Positions 28,118 to 36,754 are shown, numbered from the stretch's first letter. The stretch: 64,000 nt of DNA from Thermococcus celer Vu 13 = JCM 8558 (GCF_002214365.1 NZ_CP014854.1:868001-932000); one strand, 5' to 3'. The notes: generated by a model from the sequence alone, not told the origin. Made by a program: numbers and translations.

Positions 28118-29392
28118 CTATCCCCTCTTCCTCCCCCACCTGACCTGAGCCGTGAGGATCTTCTCGGTGGAGAACAGCCGGGCCGTTGCGTAGAGCACCG
28201 CGATGGCCACGATGGCCAGGTAGGCGAGACTTATCCCCATCGGCGCGTAGTCCCTCATGAGCACGTACCTGTAATCCACCACCGGATGCGTGAAGGGTAT
28301 GGTCAGCAGGGCGTACCTTGCAAGGGCAGGGAGATCGTTGACGTCGGTGTACATGAGCAGGAACGCGGGAAAGGCCAGCGGGAGTATCACGGCGCTGACG
28401 AGGGTCGTGGCGCTCTGGACGTCCTCCGCGAAGGTTGCCACCATCATCGCCAGGCCGAGCGCTATGATTATCGCGAGGAAGACGACGAGCGCGAACATGA
28501 GCGCCCCAGTGGCGGTAACGGTTAAACCGAGGTCCTCGAGGCTTATCCCCGCGGATCCGAGGTTAAAGGAGCCCATGTAGTAGCGCATACCGACCATGTA
28601 CGCCACCGCCGCGACCAGGCCCATCATCGCCGTCCCGAATATCTTGGCGGCCACTATCTTCGTCCTCGCCACAGGGAGCGTCAGGAGCGTCTCCAGCGTC
28701 TTGTTCTCCTTCTCGCTCGCCACCGCCCCGGCCGCCATCTGCGAGGTCACCATTATCATCAGGAAGACTACGAGCGGTATCGTGAAGGCCTGCGTTGCTA
28801 TGACGCTTGAAACCACGGCTGGAGAAGCGTTAACGATGTTGTTGCGTATCACCGACCTGCTCTCGACCGTTATCGGCCTAAGGATCGCATCTGGATTGCC
28901 CGCCCCGAGCTTCTCCACCTTTATCTTCGCTATCTCGTCGCTCAATATTCCAATGACGGCGTTTATTCTGCCCTCGCTGACGCTCTCCTTCATCCCCGTG
29001 CTCACGGTGGTGAAGATGCCGTATATCCCCACCGTGGCGGTCTCGTTTGACTCGAGCCTGGCCGTGAAATCCGGTGGGATAACCACAAGAACGTTCTGTT
29101 TCTCCCGGATGGCCCTATGGATGGCTTCATCGAGCGTCGTCGCGTTGACCACGGTTACGGTGACGTTCGGGGTCACCTCGAGGGCCTTTATCAGAACACC
29201 GCCGTAGGCGCCCTCATCGAAGTTGACTATCGCGACGTGGGTCTCTCCCTGGGCCCTCTCCATCCCGACGTTCACCGCCTTACCCATCGCCGGGAGGAGA
29301 ATGAGCGGCACGACGACGAGGCCGAAGAGGAGCTTCTTATCGCGGAACAGGTTCCATACTTCTTTCTTCGCCATCACCCAGAAGTCGCTCAA
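28118..29392 (-). CDS. ABC-2 type transporter permease (NatB-like)
   Basis: A 424-residue permease. The N-terminal helix (LLFGLVVVPLILLPAMG) is followed by a large extracytoplasmic domain of about 150 residues. A cluster of five or six helices comes after it. The EKENKTLETLLTLPVARTKIV segment is the conserved cytoplasmic loop of NatB/CcmB-type exporters. Its substrate is unknown: such systems export Na+, drugs or lipids. The 5' end overlaps the ATPase gene by 4 nt. It is the last gene of the operon that starts near 31045. Confidence 0.87.
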   Translation of the reverse strand: MSDFWVMAKKEVWNLFRDKKLLFGLVVVPLILLPAMGKAVNVGMERAQGETHVAIVNFDEGAYGGVLIKALEVTPNVTVTVVNATTLDEAIHRAIREKQNVLVVIPPDFTARLESNETATVGIYGIFTTVSTGMKESVSEGRINAVIGILSDEIAKIKVEKLGAGNPDAILRPITVESRSVIRNNIVNASPAVVSSVIATQAFTIPLVVFLMIMVTSQMAAGAVASEKENKTLETLLTLPVARTKIVAAKIFGTAMMGLVAAVAYMVGMRYYMGSFNLGSAGISLEDLGLTVTATGALMFALVVFLAIIIALGLAMMVATFAEDVQSATTLVSAVILPLAFPAFLLMYTDVNDLPALARYALLTIPFTHPVVDYRYVLMRDYAPMGISLAYLAIVAIAVLYATARLFSTEKILTAQVRWGRKRG

Positions 29393-30147
29393 CTCCCCTC
29401 ACCCCCTATGGGCTCGCCTGCCTCCACCCCAACGGCCCTCATGAAGACCTCCTCGAGGTTTCTGGCGTCGTAGCGCTCCTTCAGCTCCTCCGGCGTTCCC
29501 ACCTCGACTATCCTCCCCTCGTTTATCAGGGCGACCCTGTCGCACAGGAACTCGACCTCGAGCATGTTGTGGCTCGAGAGGAGAAACGTAACGCCCTCTT
29601 TCCTCGCGAAGCGCCTTATCGTCTGCCTTATGGTGTAGGCGTTGACTATGTCGAGGCCGCTCGCGGGCTCGTCGAGTATGGCCAGCCGCGGTTTAACCAT
29701 CAGGGCCCTCGCTATGAGGAGCTTCCTCGTCATCCCCTTGGAATAGGTGGAGACCTTGTCGTGAAGCCTCTCCCCCAGGCCGGAGAGCTCTACCCCGAGC
29801 TTTAGCATCTTCCGGGCCTTTTCTTCGTCCTTAGCATAGAGCCTCGCCATGAAGTCGAGGTACTCGTAGCCTGTGAGGTTCTTGTAGGCCCCGGCCTCCT
29901 CCGGCAGGTAGCTTATGATCCTCCTGACCTCGTCGGCCTCCCCGACCACGTCGTGGCCGTCCACCCTCGCGCTCCCGCCGGTGGGTTTGAGGAGTGTGGA
30001 CAGGATCTTCAGCGTCGTGCTCTTTCCAGCCCCGTTCGGGCCGATGAGCCCGAATACTTCGCCCTCTTCGATGGTGAAACTTATCCCTTTGAGCGCCTTC
30101 ACCCTTCCGTAGTCCTTCTCGAGGTTCAGAACTTCAACCAGGGACAT
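29389..30147 (-). CDS. ABC transporter ATP-binding protein (NatA-like)
   Basis: A 252-residue ATPase partner of the permease. Motifs: Walker A GPNGAGKSTTL, Q-loop SYLPEEAG, signature STYSKGMTRKL (a YSKGM variant in place of LSGGQ, seen in NatA-type exporters), Walker B LAILDEPASGLD, and switch SSHNM. ATG 30147 overlaps the end of the upstream membrane gene; a longer frame to 30177 is not supported by a ribosome site. Confidence 0.88.
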   Translation of the reverse strand: MSLVEVLNLEKDYGRVKALKGISFTIEEGEVFGLIGPNGAGKSTTLKILSTLLKPTGGSARVDGHDVVGEADEVRRIISYLPEEAGAYKNLTGYEYLDFMARLYAKDEEKARKMLKLGVELSGLGERLHDKVSTYSKGMTRKLLIARALMVKPRLAILDEPASGLDIVNAYTIRQTIRRFARKEGVTFLLSSHNMLEVEFLCDRVALINEGRIVEVGTPEELKERYDARNLEEVFMRAVGVEAGEPIGGEGS

Positions 30148-30466
30148 TCCGAGCCCCCCGGATTTTGTGGAACGCAACGCCGAGGGTCGCCAGAACCAGC
30201 CCGAAAAGGAAAAGGCTCCAGATTCTGGAATAACCGCCGATTATTGCGATCCCCACCCCGCTCGAAAGGGCGATCCAGGCGTCGCGGTAATTTGAGTCCC
30301 CGAATTCATGGGCGAACCCGAGCAGGAGGGAGCCGATGATAACGAGGCCGAGCCCGGCAAGCAATAGGACATCGATCCCTGCGGTTTCGGCCATGAAGGG
30401 TACGGTGACGCCGAGGGCGATGCCCCCAAGATAAAGCAGGACCCCAACGGCTTTTTTAGCGTTCAT
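30134..30466 (-). CDS. Small membrane protein of unknown function
   Basis: A 110-residue protein with four hydrophobic segments ([60 protein letters not shown]). I do not recognise the family. It sits between the HTH regulator and the ABC transporter genes. It overlaps both, so it probably belongs to the transporter system. ATG 30466 follows GGTGA; a GTG at 30475 is an alternative. Confidence 0.75.
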   Translation of the reverse strand: MNAKKAVGVLLYLGGIALGVTVPFMAETAGIDVLLLAGLGLVIIGSLLLGFAHEFGDSNYRDAWIALSSGVGIAIIGGYSRIWSLFLFGLVLATLGVAFHKIRGARNVPG

Positions 30467-30665
30467 CCCCTTCACCCCCGTAGATGAACACTTCCTCGAT
30501 TTTAACCCCGAAGAACCTCGCGATTCTGAAGGCCAGCCTAAGCGAGGGGTCGTACCTGCCCTTCTCGATGGCGATTATCGTCTGCCTCGTAACGCCCAGA
30601 GCCCTGGCGAGCTCCTCCTGGGTCAGACCCCTGCCCTCCCTCAGCTCGCGGAGGCGGTTCCTCAT
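30456..30665 (-). CDS. Small HTH transcriptional regulator (XRE family)
   Basis: A 69-residue protein made almost entirely of a helix-turn-helix: [19 protein letters not shown], then [18 protein letters not shown], and [15 protein letters not shown]. This is the compact Cro/YgzD-like type that accompanies DUF2178 proteins and ABC exporters in archaea and Firmicutes. ATG 30665 has GGTGA upstream and overlaps the DUF2178 stop by 1 nt. The longer frame to 31112 is not coding. It is the obvious candidate to bind the double palindrome at 31057-31088 upstream of its operon. Confidence 0.9.
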   Translation of the reverse strand: MRNRLRELREGRGLTQEELARALGVTRQTIIAIEKGRYDPSLRLAFRIARFFGVKIEEVFIYGGEGDER

Positions 30666-31045
30666 CACATCACCCTCGAGTAGTGGTGCCTCAGCCCGAC
30701 CTTCAGGACCGCGACGAGGACCATGAGGATGGACGATAGGTAGTAAGCGCTTCTGAGGCTTGGATGGGTGTCTGAGAGAACCGCGAGGGTCAGGGTCACG
30801 AAGGCCAGGACGATTACCATCGCCTGGAGAGTTCTCCGCGATGCGGCCTCGTCTATCCTGAGCGTCCTCTCGTCGCTGAAAACCTCTCCCCTGCCCTTTA
30901 ACCACTCGGAGTAGAACAAAGACGCAACTATGGCCACGGCCAGAACTCCAAAGGCGAGGGGCAGACTCCTCATCCAGACGGCCACCGCCAGGAGGACGGC
31001 CACGATTACGGTTATCGCGTAACCGGTGATTCTCCCTCTCTCCAT
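30665..31045 (-). CDS. DUF2178 family membrane protein
   Basis: A 126-residue protein with four hydrophobic helices. A cytoplasmic loop reads [20 protein letters not shown], where DER..RI...A.RRT is the DUF2178 core. DUF2178 genes are commonly found just before a small XRE regulator, as here, and may act as its membrane sensor. It is the first gene of the operon DUF2178-HTH-membrane protein-ABC ATPase-ABC permease (31045 down to 28118). Confidence 0.85.
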   Translation of the reverse strand: MERGRITGYAITVIVAVLLAVAVWMRSLPLAFGVLAVAIVASLFYSEWLKGRGEVFSDERTLRIDEAASRRTLQAMVIVLAFVTLTLAVLSDTHPSLRSAYYLSSILMVLVAVLKVGLRHHYSRVM

Positions 31046-31056
31046 GCTCCCACCAT

Positions 31057-31100
31057 GTAAAGTTTCCTTTACGTAAAGCTTCCTTTACATCCTTATAAGG
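31057..31100 (-). promoter_or_regulatory. Operon promoter with two adjacent palindromic operators
   Basis: Two 16-nt units stand back to back: GTAAAGTTTCCTTTAC (31057-31072) and GTAAAGCTTCCTTTAC (31073-31088). Each is GTAAAG-n4-CTTTAC. Immediately upstream in the minus direction is the TATA CCTTATAAGG (31100-31091). The expected start of transcription (about 31070) falls inside the operators, so a bound protein would repress. Autoregulation by the HTH protein at 30456-30665 is the likely purpose. Confidence 0.7.
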
Positions 31101-31112
31101 CTTTCCCCTCAA

Positions 31113-31122
31113 AGCTTTTAAA
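31113..31122 (+). promoter_or_regulatory. tRNA-Leu promoter (TATA box)
   Basis: The TATA element GCTTTTAAAG lies about 27 nt before the mature 5' end of the tRNA gene, the usual spacing in Thermococcales. Confidence 0.6.
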
Positions 31123-31146
31123 GGAAGAGCGAAAACTCAACCCCGC

Positions 31147-31234
31147 GCGGGGGTTGCCGAGCCTGGCCAAAGGCGCGGGATTTAGGGTCCCGTCCCGCAG
31201 GGGTTCGCGGGTTCGAATCCCGTCCCCCGCACCA
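31147..31234 (+). tRNA. tRNA-Leu, anticodon UAG
   Basis: A type II (long variable arm) tRNA of 88 nt including an encoded CCA. The acceptor stem GCGGGGG pairs with CCCCCGC, followed by discriminator A and CCA. The anticodon stem CGGGA/TCCCG encloses the loop TTTAGGG, giving anticodon TAG (leucine, CUA codons). The T arm has GGGTTCGAATCCC. No intron is present. Confidence 0.95.
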
Positions 31235-31282
31235 TTCAGCCCTTTTAAAAAGCGCCCTTCTCACTATCGTTCGAACATCCTT

Positions 31283-31842
31283 CAGCCCTTTGCTCCGCAA
31301 GCGCTGGCGGAAATGGGCGTGGCTCCTTTTAAGGTGGTTGTGATGTGTTTGCATTGTAAAGAAGTTTTTTGAGTTTGGAATTCGCCGTTAACGTGTTATT
31401 GGTGGGGGGTTTGCTTTTGGATAGCGCTCCTTCGGAGCGCGGGAGATTGCAAACCCCTTGAATTTGACCTTTTAATCCCGAATTCGAGTTTTAAACGCCT
31501 TTTAACAGCGCAAACACAACTAAACAGCCCCCTGAAGGAATCACAAGCTTTTCGCCAGCCTTTTCCCAAAAGGCTGATTACAACCCTTTGGGAAAGCGTT
31601 GACGGAAAACTGGCGTGCGGTTTTAAAGTTCGGTGTTTTAGCGTGGATTAACGCTCAAACTGATTTTGTAGTGTTTCACTCTCACAAGGCGTTCGGAGAA
31701 CGCCAGAATAAAAAGTGAAACCTGTTCAGGGATTGGTCTTAATGCTAATCCCTCTTTGATTCTCCAACTTTTAGAGTGCACGCTCTCATCCCAGCCTTTT
31801 ATGAGAAAGGGCATTTTTCGCCAGCCTTTTCCCAAAAGGCTG
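31283..31842. repeat. Foldback repeat block, copy A (two tandem REP-like hairpin-bounded elements)
   Basis: This is most of a 750-bp gap without genes. It consists of two elements, 31283-31576 and 31581-31842. Each begins with a hairpin such as CAGC..GCTG or CAAC..GTTG followed by a foot GCGGAAA/ACGGAAA, and ends with the same kind of hairpin inverted (TTTTCGC before CAGCCTTTTCCCAAAAGGCTG). The interior folds back too. In element 1, GGGGTTTGC (31406) pairs with GCAAACCCC (31449) around GCGCTCC-TTC-GGAGCGC. In element 2, GTTTCACT (31673) pairs with AGTGAAAC (31714) around GGCGTTC-GGA-GAACGCC. A near-identical block is at 60011-60571. No protein is supported. Confidence 0.8.
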
Positions 31843-31985
31843 CAAGACGCCCGACGGGCGCCAGAATAAAAAGTGAAACCCCCCTGTTTTCAGGCTAATT
31901 GAGAGCGAGCTATCCCCCGTTTGCTCAAGTTTTCCAAAAAGTTGAGAGGTGGAAAATCCGGAGAACAGAAAGGGGAAGGGGGGAG
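31843..31985. repeat. Partial third foldback unit and non-coding remainder
   Basis: Immediately after copy A, 31844-31882 repeats the core of element 2: CAAGACGCCCGACGGGCGCC followed by AGAATAAAAAGTGAAACC. The outer pairing arm is missing, so it is a truncated copy. From about 31885 to the stop of the rhomboid gene I see nothing further. Confidence 0.55.
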
Positions 31986-32597
31986 CTACCACCCGTAGCC
32001 GTACATCCTCGCCATGAGATGCCTCCTGATGCGCTTCCCGTAGTAGTAACCCATGGCCATCCCGACGAGCAGTCCGCCGAGGTGAGCCAGGGCGTTGACG
32101 CCCGGCAGAAGGCTGTTTATCAGGAAGAGCACGAAGGCGTTCATCAGCGCACCCTGAATGTTCCCGCCGACGACGCCGGTGATCAATATCAGCGCGCCCG
32201 CTATGCCGAAGAGAGCCCCGCTCGCGCCGGCGCTGACCACCATCGGGGACATGAGGAGCGTCAGCAGGTTCCCGGCGAGGCCCGAGACGAGGTAGACGAG
32301 GACGAGCCTCTTCGGCCCGATGATTCCCTCGAGCTGCCGCCCCATCACGAGGAGGAAGTACATGTTGAAGCCTATGTGGAGTATCCCCACGTGCACGAAC
32401 ATCGCGGTGAAGGGCTGCCACCACCAGCCGTAGTGGAGGACGGCGTAGTTCCACTGGCCGAGCAACTTGAGAACCCAACCGCTTATGGCGAAGGGGTTCA
32501 GGCTGAGTATCGACTCCACGGTGTAGACGGCGACGTTTATCAGGAAGAGCGTGAAGGTCGCCTTCCCGTAGCGGTGGAAGTAGCGTTCAAGGCTCAT
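31986..32597 (-). CDS. Rhomboid-family intramembrane serine protease
   Basis: A 203-residue protein with six helices. The catalytic dyad is visible: the serine in SAGASGALFGIAGAL and the histidine in NALAHLGGLLVGM. The HIGFNMYFLLVMG motif in helix 2 forms the oxyanion region. It cleaves membrane-spanning substrates within the bilayer; the substrates here are unknown. It overlaps the upstream IMPase gene by about 11 nt and is probably cotranscribed with it. Confidence 0.9.
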   Translation of the reverse strand: MSLERYFHRYGKATFTLFLINVAVYTVESILSLNPFAISGWVLKLLGQWNYAVLHYGWWWQPFTAMFVHVGILHIGFNMYFLLVMGRQLEGIIGPKRLVLVYLVSGLAGNLLTLLMSPMVVSAGASGALFGIAGALILITGVVGGNIQGALMNAFVLFLINSLLPGVNALAHLGGLLVGMAMGYYYGKRIRRHLMARMYGYGW

Positions 32598-33357
32598 TCT
32601 CCAGCTCCTCCAGGATTAAGTCGAGCAGGTAGCGGTCGTTCACGGCTACTATGTTCGTCTTGCTCGTCGCGTCGAGCCTCAGCTTCAACTCCCGCCCCCT
32701 CTCGTCCGTGATGAGCGCGCCCGCTTCCCGCGCTATGAGCGCGCCCGCGGCTATGTCCGTGGTTCTGACGTAGTTCCTCACGTCAAGCACCCCGTCGAGC
32801 GCCCCCTTGGCCAAGTAAGCCAGCTCGACGGCTATGGCGCCGAGAACGCGGACCCGCTTGACCTTTTCTATCAGCCCCGTGCACCTGCCGCGGGTGTAGA
32901 AGCTCAACGCCTCCTTTCCGCGTTCGGGTTTCCTGACCTTTATCGGCTTCCCGTTCATGAAGGCGCCCTCACCGGGTATGGCCTCGTAGAAGTTTCCCGG
33001 CACGAACTCGTAGATGGCGCCGTAAACCGGCTTTTTGTCCCTGAAGACGGCGAAACTGAGGGCGAACACCGGTATCCCTGCCGTGAAGTTGTAGGAGCCG
33101 TCTATCGGGTCAACGATGACCGTGTAGTCGCTCCCGTTGTCGACGAAGCCCCTCTCCTCGCTGACGACGTTGACGCCCAGCGGCTGGAGCCTGCCCAGAA
33201 CGACGTCTTCGGCCACCTTATCGACGTACTCGGTTACGTCGCCGCTGACGTTCGTCCCTATGGTCTCCCCGGCTTTTGGAGTGCCAAAGAGGGGCATAAC
33301 CTCTCTCTCCACTTCTCTGGCGATTTCCAGAGCTATTTCGTTCCAGTGGACCTCCAT
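32587..33357 (-). CDS. Inositol monophosphatase / fructose-1,6-bisphosphatase family enzyme
   Basis: A 256-residue Mg-dependent phosphatase. The archaeal enzymes of this family hydrolyse both inositol-1-phosphate and fructose-1,6-bisphosphate. Metal ligands are visible: the glutamates in VVSEERGFV, the aspartates in IVDPIDGSYNF, and the C-terminal TTDIAAGALIAREAG. ATG 33357 overlaps the preceding stop, with GGTGGT upstream. In hyperthermophiles inositol phosphatase is linked to the solute di-myo-inositol phosphate, but the gene order here does not show which role applies. Confidence 0.9.
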   Translation of the reverse strand: MEVHWNEIALEIAREVEREVMPLFGTPKAGETIGTNVSGDVTEYVDKVAEDVVLGRLQPLGVNVVSEERGFVDNGSDYTVIVDPIDGSYNFTAGIPVFALSFAVFRDKKPVYGAIYEFVPGNFYEAIPGEGAFMNGKPIKVRKPERGKEALSFYTRGRCTGLIEKVKRVRVLGAIAVELAYLAKGALDGVLDVRNYVRTTDIAAGALIAREAGALITDERGRELKLRLDATSKTNIVAVNDRYLLDLILEELENEP

Positions 33358-33358
33358 T

Positions 33359-34171
33359 TCAACCACCCATGAGTGCTATCAACAGGTTCCTCGTGCCGGG
33401 GCCGAAGCCGAGTACGAATATCGTGAGCTTCACGAAGTTTATCAGGTCGGGGTCCTCGTCTTCCATCCAGTTGTCCAGTATCCAGACGATGGGCCACAGT
33501 ATAAAAAACTTCTCGGCGTACATGACGGCGGGCGTTCCAAAGGTGCTCATCAGCCACCTCGCGAGGACGTGCTGCTCCCAGAAGCCGAAGAACTGAATTC
33601 CCACGAAGGTCGTGGTCGCGTCGTAGAAGTGTGTATAGAACAGTAGGGAGTTGTCCCTAACCGAGGGGAGAACCCTCGCGAGGAGCCATACGGAGGCCTC
33701 GGCGAGGAGCAGAATCGGGATGAAGTACTCGAGCACCCTCCAGTTGAAGCTGACCTTATCGAGGTTTATTATCAGGACGAAGAGCAATCCGCCCACAAGA
33801 ACCCAGCCGAAGTCCCGATAGATGGGGTACAGCCTCTCGTCCGGCCCGAGGTGGATCCAGACCGCGAAGAGGGCGGCTATCGCGAAGGTCGCTATGACGA
33901 AGTAACCGCCGGGGCTGACCGTCAGGTAAGTCCTCGGAAGGATTCCGACGTCGGTCATGCTCCTCATCAGCGGGCCGAGGATTATGTAGGGGATGAGTGC
34001 CTTGAAGAAGCGGTCGTCGACCCGTATCCCCATGCGCTTGAGCATCTTGTAGATGAGTATCACCGCCACGCCGAGGATCACGGCGTAGGTGAGCGTGTTC
34101 ACGGGATTGTAACCCTGATTCTGCTGGATGGGTTCAATGAAGTACCGATGAAAGAATCCCTGGAGACCCAT
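33359..34171 (-). CDS. DUF63 family membrane protein
   Basis: A 270-residue archaeal membrane protein with about eight helices of the DUF63 family. NPVNTLTYAVILGVAV near the N-terminus and FYTHFYDATTTFVGIQFFGFWEQHV in the C-terminal half are family-conserved; the His and Asp residues in a membrane-embedded segment suggest a catalytic or metal role, but none is proven. ATG 34171 follows GGTGGT; the longer frame to 34249 has no ribosome site. Confidence 0.83.
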   Translation of the reverse strand: MGLQGFFHRYFIEPIQQNQGYNPVNTLTYAVILGVAVILIYKMLKRMGIRVDDRFFKALIPYIILGPLMRSMTDVGILPRTYLTVSPGGYFVIATFAIAALFAVWIHLGPDERLYPIYRDFGWVLVGGLLFVLIINLDKVSFNWRVLEYFIPILLLAEASVWLLARVLPSVRDNSLLFYTHFYDATTTFVGIQFFGFWEQHVLARWLMSTFGTPAVMYAEKFFILWPIVWILDNWMEDEDPDLINFVKLTIFVLGFGPGTRNLLIALMGG

Positions 34172-34243
34172 TCGACCACCGTAGAGACTCCTTCCGATAG
34201 CCTTAAAGCTTTTCCCACCGTAGAGGATGAGGTGGTGAGGAAA

Positions 34244-35284
34244 GTGCATCTAATGCAGCTCCCGCGTGAGGTTTTGCTGGGCGAGAACCTCAAGGGAGAG
34301 GTCGTCAACGTCGCGAAGAGGCTCGGACTGGGCGAGAAAGCCCTGATACTCTACGGTCCGAGGACTAAGGAGATAGCCGGGAGGGAGGTCGAGAGGAACC
34401 TCCAGGAATCCTTCGACGTGAGCGCCCTGACGGTTAAAGCCGCTACCACCGGGGAGGTCGAGAGGGCGCTGGCTAAAATAAGAGACGAGGGCGCTGACTG
34501 GCTCATTGCGGTTGGCGGCGGGAGCATAATAGACGTCGCCAAGCTCGCCTCGTTCAAAGCGGGCGTTCCCTTCATCAGCTTCCCCACCACGGCCTCGCAC
34601 GATGGCATAGCGAGCGCCAACGCCTCCATCAAGGACCTCGGATCCAAAACCTCGGTTAAGGCGGTGCCGCCGGTTGCTGTGATAGCGGACGTCGAGGTGA
34701 TAAAGACCGCCCCCTACCGCTACTTGGCGGCGGGAGTGGGGGACATGATAAGCAACCTGACGGCGGTGAAGGACTGGCGGCTGGCCCACAGGATAAAGGG
34801 GGAGTACTACAGCGAGTACGCCGCTTCGCTGAGCCTGATGAGCGCCAAGATGGTGATAAAGAACGCGGACATCATAAGGCTGGGCAACGAGGAGAGCGTG
34901 AGGAAGGTGGTGAAGGGACTAATCTCGTCGGGCGTGGCCATGAGCATAGCCGGTTCCTCGAGACCCGCCAGCGGTGCCGAGCACCTCTTCAGCCACGCGC
35001 TCGACGCCATAGCCCCGAAACCAGCACTTCACGGCGAGCAGGTCGGCGTTGGGACGATAATCATGGCCTACCTCCACGGCCTCAAGTGGGAGCGCATCAG
35101 GGAAACATTAAAGAGGGTGGGGGCGCCAACTAACGCATACGAGCTCGGGATAGAGCCCGACATTATCGTCGAGGCGCTGACGATTGCCCACACGATAAGG
35201 CCCGAGAGGTACACCATCCTCGGGAGGGACGGTTTAACGAGGGAAGCGGCCGAGAACGCCGCTAAAATCACGGGGGTCATTTGA
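34244..35284 (+). CDS. egsA: sn-Glycerol-1-phosphate dehydrogenase
   Basis: A 346-residue NAD(P)-dependent enzyme that reduces dihydroxyacetone phosphate to sn-glycerol-1-phosphate, the backbone of archaeal ether lipids. NAD-binding [14 protein letters not shown], substrate/metal segment [16 protein letters not shown], and the zinc ligands around LFSHALDAI and [11 protein letters not shown] are present. GTG 34244 is preceded by GGTGA and gives the usual MHLM start; ATG 34253 is an alternative. It supplies GGGP synthase (48065-48826) in the same pathway. Confidence 0.93.
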   Translation: MHLMQLPREVLLGENLKGEVVNVAKRLGLGEKALILYGPRTKEIAGREVERNLQESFDVSALTVKAATTGEVERALAKIRDEGADWLIAVGGGSIIDVAKLASFKAGVPFISFPTTASHDGIASANASIKDLGSKTSVKAVPPVAVIADVEVIKTAPYRYLAAGVGDMISNLTAVKDWRLAHRIKGEYYSEYAASLSLMSAKMVIKNADIIRLGNEESVRKVVKGLISSGVAMSIAGSSRPASGAEHLFSHALDAIAPKPALHGEQVGVGTIIMAYLHGLKWERIRETLKRVGAPTNAYELGIEPDIIVEALTIAHTIRPERYTILGRDGLTREAAENAAKITGVI

Positions 35285-35313
35285 CTATCATCACTCACAC
35301 GGAGGTGTTTGGA

Positions 35314-35748
35314 ATGGCAATAATCACGTTAGTTGGGGAAAAGCTGGCAAGACCGGGTGTCGAGTTCATATACTACGGCCCCGCTGAACCGTGCAAAACG
35401 TGCAAACTGGCCGGAGTCTGCGTCGGGAACCTCGAACCGGGCAGGAGGTACAAGATACTCCGCGTTAGGAGCATGCCCTCTCACTCCTGTCCCCTCCACG
35501 AGGGGAAGGTCAGGGTCGTGGAGGTTGTCGAGCCGAGCATCGAGGTCGCGGTGGAGCCAAGGCTGGCCATAGCGGGTTCGGTAATAAAGCTCCACTTCGG
35601 AGATTGCGACGACCCTGAGAAGATCGACCTGTTCAAACCCGAGGGGCTCTTCGAGGGCGACAGCGTCAAAGTAATAGAGGTGCTCGGCGACGTCGAGTGC
35701 AACGGCAGGACCTACAAGGTCGTCAAGGTCATGCGCAAGAAGGATTAG
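35314..35748 (+). CDS. UPF0179 family protein
   Basis: A 144-residue archaeal protein of family UPF0179. Conserved cysteines occur as [36 protein letters not shown] and VECNG, suggesting a metal or iron-sulfur site. Function is unknown. ATG 35314 follows a strong GGAGGTG. The gene begins 29 nt after egsA and is likely cotranscribed. Confidence 0.87.
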   Translation: MAIITLVGEKLARPGVEFIYYGPAEPCKTCKLAGVCVGNLEPGRRYKILRVRSMPSHSCPLHEGKVRVVEVVEPSIEVAVEPRLAIAGSVIKLHFGDCDDPEKIDLFKPEGLFEGDSVKVIEVLGDVECNGRTYKVVKVMRKKD

Positions 35749-35752
35749 CACC

Positions 35753-36754
35753 TCATTCCTTTTCCACTTTTGCGAAGGCCACCAGCTCTTCTTCCCCGGT
35801 TTTTATCCTGTATGCACGCAGCTTCCCATCGAGGAAATCCCTTATCGCCATCAGGGCTCTCTCGCGTTTCACGAGCAGCTCCCTCCCATCCTCAACGCCC
35901 ACCGCCTCGAACCTCAACCTCTCCCCCGGCCGGCTCTGGGCAACGACCGGCAGGTCCACCGTTATCACCGTCCCGATCTTCGCGTAGCCGCCAGTGGTCT
36001 GGGCGTCGCGCATCATCACTATCGGCTTTCCGCCCGCGGGTACCTGAACCGTCCCGGGAAGAAGAGGTTCGGTAACGATGTCCGCGCCCTTTTCGGAGTG
36101 CTCCACCACCGGGCCGTCCAGCCGGTAGCCCATCCTGTCGCTCTCGGCCGTTACTTTGTATTCCGAGTTGAGGAAGGTCTCGATACCCTTCTTCGTGAAG
36201 CGGTCGAGGTTCGGGCCGAGGAGAACCCGAACGGTCTTTTTCCGGAGAGAATAATCGGGCCTCAGCTCCCGAGGAAGGTATCGGCCCTCTTTTCCCGATA
36301 GCATGGCGTAACCGAGGTTTAGCCTATCCCCTGCCTTCAGGGGTCCCCCGAGGCCCGCCCTCGGATAGGTCGAACAGCTACCCAGGAGGGCTTCACATTT
36401 TATCCCGCCTGCGAAGGCCACGTAACCGTATAGGCCGCTTTTTAAAGTCCCTGCTTTAAGGACGTCCCCCCTCTTCGCCCAGTAACTCTTCCAGGGCTCT
36501 ATCGGGGTCCCGTTTAGGCTAACATCGACGTCCCCGGCAACCGCGAAGACGGAAGAGGCGTTGAACCTGATCGTCGGCCCCCTCAAAAGGAACTCGAGGA
36601 GTGGTGTACCCCCGGGGTTTCCGACGAGGTAGTTGGCGATCCTCGCCGAATAATCGTCCATGAACCCGGAAACCGGAACGCCCAGCTTTCTATAACCGGC
36701 TCTGCCCGAGTCCTGGACGGTTAGGGGTGAGGGCACTTCCAGAAGCTCAATCAT
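35753..36754 (-). CDS. pxpC: 5-Oxoprolinase subunit C (biotin-dependent carboxyltransferase fold)
   Basis: A 333-residue protein, the AHS2/KipA-like subunit of ATP-dependent 5-oxoprolinase, which opens pyroglutamate to glutamate. Marks: LTVQDSGRAGYRKLGVPVSG at the N-terminus, VLLGPNLDRFTKKGIETF, DRMGYRLDGP, and MMRDAQTTGGYAKIG near the end. ATG 36754 overlaps pxpB by 8 nt. Third gene of the pxpA-pxpB-pxpC operon. Confidence 0.9.
   Translation of the reverse strand: MIELLEVPSPLTVQDSGRAGYRKLGVPVSGFMDDYSARIANYLVGNPGGTPLLEFLLRGPTIRFNASSVFAVAGDVDVSLNGTPIEPWKSYWAKRGDVLKAGTLKSGLYGYVAFAGGIKCEALLGSCSTYPRAGLGGPLKAGDRLNLGYAMLSGKEGRYLPRELRPDYSLRKKTVRVLLGPNLDRFTKKGIETFLNSEYKVTAESDRMGYRLDGPVVEHSEKGADIVTEPLLPGTVQVPAGGKPIVMMRDAQTTGGYAKIGTVITVDLPVVAQSRPGERLRFEAVGVEDGRELLVKRERALMAIRDFLDGKLRAYRIKTGEEELVAFAKVEKE

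Noticed and set aside
30456-31112. 218-residue frame ending in the HTH protein
   Set aside because: The first 149 residues are an out-of-frame reading of DUF2178; the real gene starts at 30665.
31154-31372. Plus-strand open frame over the tRNA and the start of foldback block A
   Set aside because: Its first half is the tRNA-Leu read as protein and the rest is repeat sequence; no start signal or family resemblance.
34175-34226. Repeated CCACCGTAGAG as a regulatory repeat
   Set aside because: One copy is the ribosome-site region of the DUF63 gene; 11 bases twice is weak evidence in GC-rich DNA.
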